From NCBI GenBank assembly GCA_027452025.1, contig DAIDHI010000097.1:1-40016 (forward strand): a stretch of 40,016 nucleotides of DNA. Direction: 5' to 3'. Origin of the DNA: Elusimicrobiota bacterium (GTDB lineage Bacteria; Elusimicrobiota; Elusimicrobia; UBA1565; UBA9628). Positions 1 through 6,764 of this stretch are shown in pieces. A model generated the notes under the pieces. The model was not told the origin of the DNA and did no database searches. It saw only the letters and a program-made list of their open reading frames with translations. The translations under genes and the position numbers were made by a program. Positions within the stretch are counted from its first letter, which is position 1. Each line of letters starts with the position of its first letter.

Positions 1-1
1 C

Positions 2-307
2 AAGGTGCTGACGGTCTTGGCCGAGGGGCGCCTGGTCAATCTCGGCTGCGCCGAGGGCCATCCCTCCTTCGTCATGAGCGCCTCCTTCACCAACCAAGTC
101 ATGGCGCAGATCGAGCTGTGGAGCAACCGCGGCAACGGCAAATACAAGAACCAGGTCTACGTCCTGCCGAAGGTCCTCGACGAGAAGGTCGCGCGGCTGC
201 ACCTGGGCAAGCTCGGCGCCAAGCTCACCAAGCTTACGAAGGAGCAGGCCGAGTATCTCGGGATTGCGCAGGAAGGGCCGTTCAAGGCGGAAAACTACCG
301 CTATTAG
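2..307 (+). CDS. ahcY: Adenosylhomocysteinase, C-terminal part
   Basis: This is the last 101 codons of S-adenosylhomocysteine hydrolase; the rest lies beyond the left edge. The enzyme is cytosolic and splits S-adenosylhomocysteine into adenosine and homocysteine in the methyl cycle. The visible part holds the family block [20 protein letters not shown] followed by the [13 protein letters not shown] helix. It ends in the typical tail with a penultimate-region lysine and a closing YRY (KAENYRY), the part that in known structures contributes to NAD binding of the neighbouring subunit. The reading frame is open from base 2, and the GTG at 5 is an internal valine codon. Nothing looks damaged. The TAG stop is followed by a small palindrome at 343-357. 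Identification is secure; only the truncation limits it. Confidence 0.96.
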   Translation, partial: KVLTVLAEGRLVNLGCAEGHPSFVMSASFTNQVMAQIELWSNRGNGKYKNQVYVLPKVLDEKVARLHLGKLGAKLTKLTKEQAEYLGIAQEGPFKAENYRY

Positions 308-342
308 GCTGGAAACGCCATAGCCCGGTGCCCAGCCTTGTA

Positions 343-357
343 TAGCGGAGTCCGCTA
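343..357. terminator. Small palindrome after ahcY, possible weak terminator
   Basis: TAGCGGA-G-TCCGCTA is a perfect inverted repeat about 36 nt after the ahcY stop, followed by AGTTTC. The stem is short and the T-run is minimal, so a terminator role is only a possibility. Confidence 0.3.
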
Positions 358-378
358 GTTTCGCAAGTCCACCCGCGA

Positions 379-602
379 GTCACCCTAGAATATTGGCGAG
401 ACGGCGGCTGGTGCGTCGGCCGGATCAAGGATATCCCTGAGGTGATCAGTCAGGGTCGCTCTTGGCCGCGTTGCGCGAGAACATCCTCGACGCTTACGAA
501 CCGACGATCGAAAACCGCCCTGAAGTCGATCTTAATTTCGATTCCCGCCCAGAACGCTCCCCTCCGCTTGGGAACCAAATCCGCCCAAATTCGTATATCT
601 AG
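379..602 (+). pseudogene. Frameshifted HicB-like antitoxin remnant
   Basis: Reading from 379 gives VTLEYWRDGGWCVGRIKDIP then EVISQGRS, the N-terminal beta-strand pattern of HicB-like antitoxins (a strand, GGWCVG, then an IPEV turn). After about base 462 the family-like continuation LAALRENILDAYE is found only one frame over, so a single-base deletion near 460-463 is the simplest explanation. The shifted frame runs to a TAG at 600-602, and the original frame continues as nonsense. No ATG, GTG or TTG with a ribosome site precedes it in frame; an in-frame TAG lies at 343-345. It is most likely a decayed relative of the HicB-like genes at 1033 and 1549. No HicA-type toxin is visible nearby. A sequencing error could mimic the frameshift, but the missing start argues for real decay. 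Confidence 0.65.
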
Positions 603-643
603 TGGCCCTTAGGCCCTGGCTACGATTGGCGGGCGAGGTTATA

Positions 644-946
644 ATGGACGAGGAAATGGTGCGCGAGATCGCGGGAGTCAAACGCCAGATCGCCGATCTG
701 AGCGATCGCCTCGAGAAGAATTCTCGACAGATCATGGCCTACCTGGCACGGCTGACGGGAGAAGTCTCCGACATCCGCCGGACCATGGCCACAAAGTCGG
801 AGCTTACCGCCGTCCGCGACGAGATGAACGACCGGTTCGACGGGATGGCGCGCCAATACGACAACCTCACCTACCGAGCCGCCGTCCAGAAGAGCCGCAC
901 CGACGATCACGAAAAGCGCCTCAAGAAGCTCGAAGCCCGCCATTAG
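644..946 (+). CDS. Small coiled-coil protein, unknown function
   Basis: A 100-residue charged protein, almost entirely predicted coiled coil: heptad-like spacing of I, L and V runs through IAGVKRQIADLSDRLEKN, and again through the C-terminal part ending KRLKKLEARH. There is no signal peptide, cysteine or catalytic motif. The ATG at 644 is preferred; a GTG at 602 in the same frame would add a poorly conserved-looking stretch that overlaps the end of the upstream remnant. TATAAT occurs at 640-645 but overlaps this ATG, so it cannot drive this start. Similar short coiled-coil ORFs often accompany toxin-antitoxin or phage-derived regions, which fits the HicB-like neighbours, but the function is unknown. 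Confidence 0.6.
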   Translation: MDEEMVREIAGVKRQIADLSDRLEKNSRQIMAYLARLTGEVSDIRRTMATKSELTAVRDEMNDRFDGMARQYDNLTYRAAVQKSRTDDHEKRLKKLEARH

Positions 947-1032
947 TCCCCGCCGCTTGTCTTGAGCCATCCTTGAGTGGACGCCCGCCGGCCGCCCTGT
1001 TAACCTGCGGGTGAAGGACGGAGGTGAGCACC

Positions 1033-1230
1033 ATGCAGCTGCACCTGCCGACGATAGCACTGCACAAGCTGCACAACGACTGGTGGGCCTACTTCCCCGA
1101 GTTGCCCGGCCTCTACGGCGTCGGCGACACCCCCTCGCAGGCCGAAGAAGACCTCGCGCAGGCGTTCAAGCTGCACCTGATGGCGATGGGCGACTTCCGC
1201 GAGGTGCCGGAGGAAACGGTGGCGTCTTGA
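1033..1230 (+). CDS. HicB-like antitoxin-family protein (orphan), copy 1
   Basis: A 65-residue protein with the HicB fold signature: HNDWWAYFPELPGLYGVGDT followed by the helix PSQAEEDLAQAFKLHL. HicB antitoxins have a partly degraded RNase-H-like fold and normally neutralise a HicA mRNA interferase encoded next door. The start is fixed by GGAGGTG at 1020-1026, 6-7 nt before the ATG at 1033; the GTG at 1024 lies inside that ribosome site. It is about 60 percent identical by eye to the protein at 1549-1743, including a shared DNA-level stretch around AAGCTGCACCTGATGGCG, so the two look like a tandem duplication. No HicA ORF was found on either strand, and no C-terminal DNA-binding domain is present. 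It may be a solitary regulator or a leftover. Confidence 0.75.
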   Translation: MQLHLPTIALHKLHNDWWAYFPELPGLYGVGDTPSQAEEDLAQAFKLHLMAMGDFREVPEETVAS

Positions 1231-1243
1231 ACACGGATCGAAT

Positions 1244-1543
1244 ATGGAATCCCTCATTCATTATCTGACCGACCCCGCTTTGCTGGCGTTCGACTACGAG
1301 CCGCGCAACCATCCGGCCTATCACACTTGGCAGCGGCAAGGCCGCACGGCCCATCGCGCCGCCCCGCGAGGCCGCCAAGCGCCCCATCGCCGCCGCCACC
1401 GGCCGGCCGCCAAGCTGCCGGCGCGAGGCAGCCCCGAAGAGCTCGGCGCTCTTTACCGCGGACCCGCCCGGCCTCCACGCGGAGGCAGCCTGCCCGGGCG
1501 GGCGGCGCGCCTGTTGGCGCGCCTGCTGGGAGACAGGAGGTAA
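1244..1543 (+). CDS. Uncertain 99-codon ORF between the HicB-like genes
   Basis: Starts ATG at 1244, 14 nt after the HicB-like gene, with no clear ribosome site. The first 32 residues (MESLIHYLTDPALLAFDYEP and on) look like genuine protein. From about base 1330 the sequence is extremely GC-rich and the translation turns into Arg/Pro/Ala-rich low complexity in every frame, ending LLARLLGDRR. It may be a real gene whose 3' part decayed or expanded, or a chance ORF. No family recognised. Confidence 0.3.
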   Translation: MESLIHYLTDPALLAFDYEPRNHPAYHTWQRQGRTAHRAAPRGRQAPHRRRHRPAAKLPARGSPEELGALYRGPARPPRGGSLPGRAARLLARLLGDRR

Positions 1544-1548
1544 CGGTC

Positions 1549-1743
1549 ATGGGCCAAACGATGCCGCTGGTGGCTCTGCACAAGAACAAGGAGTGGTGGG
1601 CGTACTGCCCGGAGATTCCGGGCGTCTACGGAGTCGGCGAGACGGCGTCGGAGGCCGAGAAGGACCTCGAGCAGGCCTTCAAGCTGCACCTGATGGCGCG
1701 GGGAGATCTCCAGGCCGAACCCGACCCTCCCGCCACGGACTAG
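1549..1743 (+). CDS. HicB-like antitoxin-family protein (orphan), copy 2
   Basis: A 64-residue paralogue of the protein at 1033-1230: NKEWWAYCPEIPGVYGVGET followed by EAEKDLEQAFKLHLMARGD. The ATG at 1549 follows a strong AGGAGG at 1535-1540. Its last 4 bases overlap the stop end of the opposite-strand small gene at 1740-1889, so the two are convergent. As with copy 1, no HicA toxin is present. The strong ribosome site and intact frame argue that it is expressed. Its role cannot be read from sequence; antitoxin-like RNA or DNA binding is possible from the family. Confidence 0.75.
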   Translation: MGQTMPLVALHKNKEWWAYCPEIPGVYGVGETASEAEKDLEQAFKLHLMARGDLQAEPDPPATD

Positions 1744-1889
1744 TGCCGCTTGAAGTACTGCACCTCGCGCTCGTGCTTCTTGGCCGCCTGGAGCGAGTCG
1801 AACGTCCCCAGGTTGCGGCGATGATGCGTGCGCGGGTCCGTCTTTCGCGAATAGAGCCGGAATTGCCCGGACGACAGTTTGCGGATCAT
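1740..1889 (-). CDS. Very small basic protein (49 aa), uncharacterised
   Basis: The minus strand encodes a 49-residue protein beginning MIRKLSSGQFRLYSRKTDPR and ending VQYFKRH. It is strongly basic, with a beta-rich N-terminal half and an Ala/Lys helix (DSLQAAKKHEREVQYF). The ATG at 1889 is preceded by GGAGG seven bases upstream and by a TAGAAT -10-like hexamer (1912-1907), so it has full expression signals. From memory, short proteins of this layout (IRKLSSGxxRLYSRK ... NLGTF ... A..HERxVQYFKRH) recur in many environmental bacterial genomes without known function; the basic charge suggests nucleic acid binding. It is easily missed because of its size and overlaps the HicB-like copy 2 by 4 nt at the 3' end. 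Confidence 0.75.
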   Translation of the reverse strand: MIRKLSSGQFRLYSRKTDPRTHHRRNLGTFDSLQAAKKHEREVQYFKRH

Positions 1890-1906
1890 AAGCGCCTCCT
1901 AACCCA

Positions 1907-1912
1907 ATTCTA
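1907..1912 (-). promoter_or_regulatory. -10-like TAGAAT for the 49-aa gene
   Basis: TAGAAT on the minus strand, 17 nt before the start at 1889 and just upstream of its GGAGG site. No convincing -35. Confidence 0.45.
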
Positions 1913-1982
1913 GCGCCCCGCGGAGGCCCAGGGTCCTAGGTCCAAGCGGCCAAGAGGCCCTCCCCGAAGCCCGCGTCCCGCC

Positions 1983-1988
1983 TATCCT
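1983..1988 (+). promoter_or_regulatory. -10-like TATCCT directly before the M48 gene
   Basis: TATCCT ends 7 nt before the GTG at 1996 and there is no Shine-Dalgarno sequence, so transcription would begin at or next to the start codon. A TAGGTCCAA motif lies at 1937-1945. Confidence 0.45.
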
Positions 1989-1995
1989 CTTAGTC

Positions 1996-3228
1996 GTGAA
2001 GAAGCTGCTCGCAAGCCTTCTCGCCCTGGCGCTCGCCGGCCTGCCCGCGGCGGCGCAGGAGCTGGGCCAGGCCCCGCAGGCGGCCGTCCCCGAGGCCCCC
2101 GCCGTCTCCGGGCCCGCGGCCCTGCCGCAGGCAAGCCTGCCGGTTATTCCCGCCCTGCCCGCACCGGCCGCCCCGGCCGCGGCGAGCGTCGAAGCCTCGG
2201 CGCCCGCGCAAGCCCCCGTCTCGGCCCTGGCCCAAGCAGAACATGCGGCCGGCCCGGCGCGGCAGTCCCAACGGTTCGCTCAAGGGCGCGCGCGCTTCGA
2301 CGGCGCGCTGCCCGAGACGCCCGCCTACGAGCCCGTAGCCGAATACCCGCGCGTCTCCGCCGCCGAGTCCCTCCGCCGCGCCGCGCCCTTGAGGCTCGCC
2401 GACTACCGGCCGCCCGCCAAGCTCAAGCGGCACCAGCGGCTCTACCGCGGCGCCCAGCTCGCGGCCTTCTCGACCGCGGGGACGATCGCCGTCCTCGGCG
2501 CGGGGCTGCTTCCCGCCTTCTACGCCTTCATCGCCGGCTGCCTGGCCTTCCGCCTCATCGCCGGCATGATGGACCCCCTCGGCGGCCGGACGGACAAGTC
2601 CGTGCCCGCGCAGGGGCGCATCAAGGAGACCGTGGAGGCGCTGTCCCGGCGCCTGAACCTGCCGGTGACGCCGGAGGTGGTCATCGACGACGCCGGCGGC
2701 CCGCACAACGCCGCGGCCGGCGGCTCCCTCCATGGACCGCGCCCGCGCATCGGCTTTGGCAGCGGCTGGAGGAGCGACGACCAGCGGCAGCTGGCCTTCG
2801 TGGCCGCCCATGAGCTCGGCCACATCGTCAACGACGACCGCTTCGTGCTCTTCGCCGGCATCGAGCATTCCCTGCCCGCCTACATGGGCGTGCTAACGGC
2901 GTGGGCGACGGCGGCCATGATCTCGCCGATGCTGCGCGGCGTCTGGACGCCCGCTTTTCCGCACCTCGCCGGCCCGGCGATGGCGGCGGCGGCCGCCCTT
3001 TGCGCGGCCGGGATCGCCTTCGCCAACCTCGAGGCCCGGCAGATGGAGAAGCGCGCCGACCACTTCGGCGTCTGGGCCACGCATCCGGCGTGGGCGCAAG
3101 CCTTCTTCAAGCGCTACGGCCCCCGGACCGAGATCCCGGAGGCGACGTTCCTGCGGGCGCTGGTGGACCCACACCCCAGCGACGGCCGCCGCTTGCGCGC
3201 CGCGCAGGCCCAGGACGGCCGGCGCTAG
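1996..3228 (+). CDS. Secreted/membrane M48-family zinc metalloprotease
   Basis: A 410-residue protein starting at GTG. Residues 1-22 form a signal peptide (KKLLASLLALALAGLPAAA). About 100 Ala/Pro-rich residues follow, resembling those of the proteins at 3426 and 31948, then hydrophobic segments around 150-195. The catalytic motif HELGH is at residues 272-276 (H272, E273, H276). The third zinc ligand, Glu351, sits in EKRADHFG, the ExxAD signature of M48 peptidases such as HtpX and BepA. Two hydrophobic stretches lie between them, at about 290-345. It probably degrades misfolded envelope proteins. The protein ends shortly after the second motif with DPHPSDGRR, typical of the family. The GTG is chosen because the signal peptide begins there and TATCCT sits 7 nt upstream. 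Family call is firm; substrate unknown. Confidence 0.88.
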   Translation: MKKLLASLLALALAGLPAAAQELGQAPQAAVPEAPAVSGPAALPQASLPVIPALPAPAAPAAASVEASAPAQAPVSALAQAEHAAGPARQSQRFAQGRARFDGALPETPAYEPVAEYPRVSAAESLRRAAPLRLADYRPPAKLKRHQRLYRGAQLAAFSTAGTIAVLGAGLLPAFYAFIAGCLAFRLIAGMMDPLGGRTDKSVPAQGRIKETVEALSRRLNLPVTPEVVIDDAGGPHNAAAGGSLHGPRPRIGFGSGWRSDDQRQLAFVAAHELGHIVNDDRFVLFAGIEHSLPAYMGVLTAWATAAMISPMLRGVWTPAFPHLAGPAMAAAAALCAAGIAFANLEARQMEKRADHFGVWATHPAWAQAFFKRYGPRTEIPEATFLRALVDPHPSDGRRLRAAQAQDGRR

Positions 3229-3377
3229 TCCGTCCCTCCGAGCGCCTCGTAGCGCGCCGGCCACTCGATCGTGTTCAAGAGGACGGCTCCCTCGCATGGG
3301 GGGCGCGGCCGGGGGCGCGCAGGACGAGCCCGCTTAATGATGCGGAGAGTCCTTGGCCGCGCCCGATGGGTCTTCAC
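3225..3377 (-). CDS. Possible 50-codon ORF, doubtful
   Basis: Minus-strand GTG-started ORF in the 197-bp gap after the M48 gene. The last 23 residues (CEGAVLLNTIEWPARYEALG and GTD) look protein-like, but the first half is Arg/Pro-rich and no ribosome site precedes the GTG. It could be the decayed tail of a lost gene. The rest of the gap (3378-3425) shows nothing. Confidence 0.2.
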   Translation of the reverse strand: MKTHRARPRTLRIIKRARPARPRPRPPCEGAVLLNTIEWPARYEALGGTD

Positions 3378-3425
3378 CGCCGGGCCGCGGCGCAACCAAA
3401 CGACCAGGCCGGAAAGGCTTAAAGG

Positions 3426-4109
3426 TTAGCGCCGCGCGGACGGCGACAGGTAGACGCCCGTGATCTCGGGAAGGCGCGCCAGGGCTTCGGCCAGGGCCTG
3501 AGCCTGGCCGGCGGAGGCGGCGCGAAACTCGAGGTACTGGCGGCCGTCATCGAGGGTCATGATGCCGGGAGAGGTCCCGACGCGCTGGGTCAGGCTCTGG
3601 ATCATGGCCCACGTCGTGTCGCGGCCGGCGGTGGTGAGGGCCAGCACGCTCGTCGCTGGGATGGGATGGCGCGGGTTGTCCTGGGCCGGGAGGAAGTCGT
3701 GGAGCTTCGTATAGGACGCGGCGGGCGCCTCGACGGGGACGGCGGAGTCGGAGCCGCCGCGGCTGCCGTCGGCGATGCGGCCGAAATCAGCGGAAAGGTC
3801 GCGCGCCGTCTCGGCTCGCGCGTCCGAAGAGCTCATGCTCGCCGCGGCGCGAATGGCGCCGCTCAAGGGCTGCGCCTCCGTCGCCGCGGGCGCGACGGCC
3901 GCGGGCGCCGCGGCGGCGGCCGCGGCCGGAAGAACGGGAAGCACGGGCATGGCGGGCAGCTCGGGCACGGCGGCCGCCGGAACGGCGACGAGCGGCGTCG
4001 GCAGGGCAGGGACGTCGATCGAGGGCGGAAGCTCCGGAGCGCCGAACTCCGCGGCGGCCGCCGCGCCGGCCAGCGTCAACGCCAAAAGGCAAAATCCCGC
4101 GAGTCTCAT
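3426..4109 (-). CDS. Secreted Ala/Pro-rich protein, unknown function
   Basis: A 227-residue exported protein. The signal peptide is MRLAGFCLLALTLAGAAAAA. Residues 25-80 are a low-complexity Pro/Ala/Val stretch. After a linker, a compact C-terminal region of about 90 residues (from SYTKLHDFLPAQ to the end) contains TSVLALTTAGRDTTWAMIQS and a predicted alpha/beta pattern ending ITGVYLSPSARR. I do not recognise this domain. The ATG at 4109 is chosen over in-frame upstream starts because GGAGG lies about 10 nt upstream and the signal peptide begins there. TAGAAT at 4144-4139 (minus) gives a leader of roughly 20 nt. The leader type is shared with the neighbouring M48 protein and the 1014-residue protein at 31948. 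Confidence 0.7.
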   Translation of the reverse strand: MRLAGFCLLALTLAGAAAAAEFGAPELPPSIDVPALPTPLVAVPAAAVPELPAMPVLPVLPAAAAAAAPAAVAPAATEAQPLSGAIRAAASMSSSDARAETARDLSADFGRIADGSRGGSDSAVPVEAPAASYTKLHDFLPAQDNPRHPIPATSVLALTTAGRDTTWAMIQSLTQRVGTSPGIMTLDDGRQYLEFRAASAGQAQALAEALARLPEITGVYLSPSARR

Positions 4110-4138
4110 GTCTCTTTCCTCCGAAATCATAGAGTCCG

Positions 4139-4144
4139 ATTCTA
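4139..4144 (-). promoter_or_regulatory. -10-like TAGAAT for the gene at 3426-4109
   Basis: TAGAAT on the minus strand about 30 nt before the ATG at 4109, followed by a proper GGAGG ribosome site: an ordinary leadered promoter. Confidence 0.45.
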
Positions 4145-4236
4145 GCGCATTTCCCGAGGGTCCGATTAGCACCATCGGCGCGGTTTCAGGCGGTCTTTCG
4201 GCCCACCCAGGGCATCCCGGATGCCTCGCCGGGCGG

Positions 4237-4242
4237 TACACT
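4237..4242 (+). promoter_or_regulatory. -10-like TACACT before dps, leaderless type
   Basis: TACACT ends exactly 6 nt before the ATG at 4249, with no Shine-Dalgarno between; predicts a leaderless transcript. Confidence 0.5.
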
Positions 4243-4248
4243 TAACTT

Positions 4249-4746
4249 ATGAAGAGCGACATCGGCTTGGACCCAGGCGACGCGAAGGGCGTCGCGCACA
4301 TCTTGAACGAGATCTTGAGCGACGAGTTCGTGCTCGACGCCAAGACCCGCAACTATCACTGGAACGTCGTCGGCTCGAGGTTCTCGCAGCTGCACAAGTT
4401 CTTCGAGCAGCAGTACGAGGCGCTCGACGCCGTCGTCGACGACGTGGCGGAGCGCGTGCGCTCCCTCGGCTGCCGCGCGCAGGCGACGCTCGAGGAGTTC
4501 TCCCGCAAGACCCGGATCAAGGAAGAGCCCGGAGCCTACCCGGACGCGGACACGATGCTCGACAACCTCGCCCAGGACCATGAGACCATCATCCGCCACC
4601 TGCGCAACGACATCCGCACTTGCCAGGGCAAGTATCACGACGACGGCACGGCCAACTTCCTGACCGACCTCATGGAAAAGCACGAGAAGATGGCCTGGAT
4701 GCTGCGCGCGCACGTGGAGGCGCGCATTCTGGAGCCGGAGGACTAA
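4249..4746 (+). CDS. dps: Dps-family ferritin-like DNA-protection protein
   Basis: A 165-residue four-helix-bundle protein of the Dps group, which stores iron using H2O2 as oxidant and shields DNA in stress. The intersubunit ferroxidase residues fit the family spacing: H37 in NYHWNV, H49 and E53 in LHKFFEQQYEALD, then D64 and E68 in DDVAER. Length is usual for Dps. The N-terminus is short and not lysine-rich, so direct DNA binding by a tail is not evident. The gene stands alone between a divergent secreted-protein gene and the radical SAM gene, with a TACACT hexamer 6 nt before the ATG. No OxyR- or PerR-like operator could be recognised. Confidence 0.9.
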   Translation: MKSDIGLDPGDAKGVAHILNEILSDEFVLDAKTRNYHWNVVGSRFSQLHKFFEQQYEALDAVVDDVAERVRSLGCRAQATLEEFSRKTRIKEEPGAYPDADTMLDNLAQDHETIIRHLRNDIRTCQGKYHDDGTANFLTDLMEKHEKMAWMLRAHVEARILEPED

Positions 4747-4792
4747 AACGGAGCGCGGCGGCGGGCCGAAGCGTTGCGTGAAAGAAATGCTA

Positions 4793-6751
4793 ATGGCCAA
4801 GGTCCTGCTCACGAGCACCTGCCGTCCCTTCGGACCCGGAGCCGGGGATGCCCCGAGCGTCGGCTACGAGCTGCTGCACAGCCAAGTCACGCGCGCGCAG
4901 GGCCTGTTTTCCCCGCGCTCGCTGCACCTGTTCTTCGGGCTGGAATACATCGCCGAGAACCTGGAGGCGGAGACGGTCGTGCTGCATTATCCCAGCCGCC
5001 GGGAGCTGATCAAGGAGCTTCGGCGGCAGCGCTACGATTACGTCGGCGTCTCATTCATCATCCCAGTCTTTCACAAGCTCAAGGAGACCGCCGCTCTCAT
5101 CCGGGAGCACGCGCCCGGCGCCAAGATCGTCCTGGGCGGCTACGGCACGCTTTTGCCCGACGAGGTCCTCAAGCCCTTCGGCGACGTCATCTGCCGCGAG
5201 GAAGGCGTGGCTTTTTTCCGCAAGCTCCTGGGCGAGCCCGAGATTCCCATGCCCTATCGCCACCCCCTCATCGTCAGCAGGCTCAAGCTCTTCTCGCTGC
5301 CGGTGTCGAAGACCGGGATGATCTTCGCAGGCCTCGGCTGCCCCAACGGCTGCGACTTCTGCTGCACGTCGCATTTCTTCCAGCGCCGGCACATCCGCCT
5401 CCTGCCGACGGGCCAAGACATTTTCAACGTCGTCTCGCGCTACCTGGACCGCGATCCCGCCATGTCCTTCGTCATCCTCGACGAAGACTTCCTGCTCAAC
5501 AAGAAGCGCGCCCTGGAGTTCCGCGATTGCGTGGCCGCCGACGGACGGCCTATCTCGCTGTTCGCGTTTTCCAGCATCCGCGCCATCAGCCAGTACACGA
5601 TGGAGGAGATCCTGGAGATGGGCATCGACGGCTTCTGGATCGGCTACGAGGCGACGCGGTCCGGATACGCCAAGCAGCAGGGCCGGCCGCCGCAGGAGCT
5701 CTTCCGCGACCTGCGCGACCACGGCATCACGGTGCTGGCCTCCATGATCGTCGGCTTCGACTACCAGGACGAGGACGTCGTGGCCAAGGAGCTCGACGGA
5801 CTGCTAGAGCTCGATCCCTGCCTGTCGCAGTTCCTGATCTACGCGCCGATGATGGGCACGCCCTTCCACAAGCGCATCGTCGCCGAGGGCCGGCTGCGCG
5901 ACGACCTGGCGGCCCAGCCGGAGCTCTACTACCGCAAGGCGGACGGCTTCGCGGCGATGGTCAAGCACCCGCGCCTATCGGCGCAGCGCATCGAGGCCCT
6001 GCAGCGGCGCTGCTTCGACGAGGACTTCCGAAGGCTCGGGCCGAGCATCTACCGCGTCATCGACCGCTGGCTGCGCGGCTATTTGAAGCTGAAGGACTCG
6101 CCCAACCCCCTTCTGCGCGCCAAGGCGGGCCGCTTCGCCAACGACCTGCGAAGCTCCTACGCGGCGTTTCTTCCCGGCAAGCTGTTGGGGCCGAGTCGAG
6201 AGGCCCGCGCCCGGGTGGCGCGTCTGCAGCGCGAGGTGCACCAGGCCCTGGGCCGGCCGACCGTCGCCGAACGCCTGGCCTCGGGCCTGGCCGTCGCGGC
6301 CGCGGCCTGGACGTCGCTGACCCTGCGCCTGGGCTGGCGGCAGCATCCGGGCCTGACGCGCACCGCCTATCGCGTGCCGCAGCCGGCGTGGCAGGGCTTC
6401 GCGGCGTGGAAAGCGCTGGCCTCGCGCGCGCAAGAGGGGCTGCGGGTGACGGCCGAGCTCGAGCATCCGAGGCGGCTGGTGTGGCTGCGCCTGGAGGGCA
6501 GCCTCGCCGCGGCCCAAGCCGACGCGCTCTGGAGCCGGGTGCGCGCCGCGGCAGAGGAGGCGCGCGCCAAGATCGTGCTCGACCTCAAGGACCTGAAGTG
6601 GGAGCCCGGCGCCGTGGCCCGGGCCGCGTGGGTCTTGCGGCGCCACCGGCGGCGCATCCGGGTCATCGCCCCGCGGCTGGCGGCGGCGCACCCGGAGGTG
6701 CTGCTGCTCATCCAGGCCTTCCGCCTCTACAACGACGGCTTCCGCGGCTAG
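4793..6751 (+). CDS. B12-binding radical SAM protein with a STAS-like C-terminal region
   Basis: A 652-residue protein. Residues 1-145 form a Rossmann-like cobalamin-binding-type domain (DYVGVSFIIPVFHKL, then KIVLGGYGTLLPDE). The radical SAM core follows with C183-x3-C187-x2-C190 in GCPNGCDFCC. The core extends to about residue 380, with the late motif SMIVGFDYQDEDVV typical of the MiaB/BchE-like superfamily. The last 270 residues are unusual: a helical stretch, then about residues 555-645 with alternating beta/alpha pattern (RRLVWLRLEGSLA, KIVLDLKDLKWEP, RIRVIAPRL) resembling a STAS domain. Substrate unknown; methylation or rearrangement chemistry is typical of the family. GTG 4778 and ATG 4787 are alternative starts and none has a clear ribosome site. 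No obvious partner gene. Confidence 0.82.
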   Translation: MAKVLLTSTCRPFGPGAGDAPSVGYELLHSQVTRAQGLFSPRSLHLFFGLEYIAENLEAETVVLHYPSRRELIKELRRQRYDYVGVSFIIPVFHKLKETAALIREHAPGAKIVLGGYGTLLPDEVLKPFGDVICREEGVAFFRKLLGEPEIPMPYRHPLIVSRLKLFSLPVSKTGMIFAGLGCPNGCDFCCTSHFFQRRHIRLLPTGQDIFNVVSRYLDRDPAMSFVILDEDFLLNKKRALEFRDCVAADGRPISLFAFSSIRAISQYTMEEILEMGIDGFWIGYEATRSGYAKQQGRPPQELFRDLRDHGITVLASMIVGFDYQDEDVVAKELDGLLELDPCLSQFLIYAPMMGTPFHKRIVAEGRLRDDLAAQPELYYRKADGFAAMVKHPRLSAQRIEALQRRCFDEDFRRLGPSIYRVIDRWLRGYLKLKDSPNPLLRAKAGRFANDLRSSYAAFLPGKLLGPSREARARVARLQREVHQALGRPTVAERLASGLAVAAAAWTSLTLRLGWRQHPGLTRTAYRVPQPAWQGFAAWKALASRAQEGLRVTAELEHPRRLVWLRLEGSLAAAQADALWSRVRAAAEEARAKIVLDLKDLKWEPGAVARAAWVLRRHRRRIRVIAPRLAAAHPEVLLLIQAFRLYNDGFRG

Positions 6752-6764
6752 CGCCTAGGCCGCG
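6743..6764. terminator. GC-rich hairpin between convergent stops
   Basis: CGCGGC and GCCGCG pair around the two convergent stop codons (6751 plus, 6755 minus), with a partly paired interior. No T-run, so at best a weak bidirectional terminator. Confidence 0.35.

Noticed and set aside
640-645. TATAAT as promoter of the coiled-coil gene
   Set aside because: It overlaps the ATG at 644, so transcription would start inside the gene.
1166-1589. Minus-strand and third-frame ORFs searched for a HicA toxin
   Set aside because: No HicA-like GxxHxxY pattern or charged beta core; only low-complexity translations.
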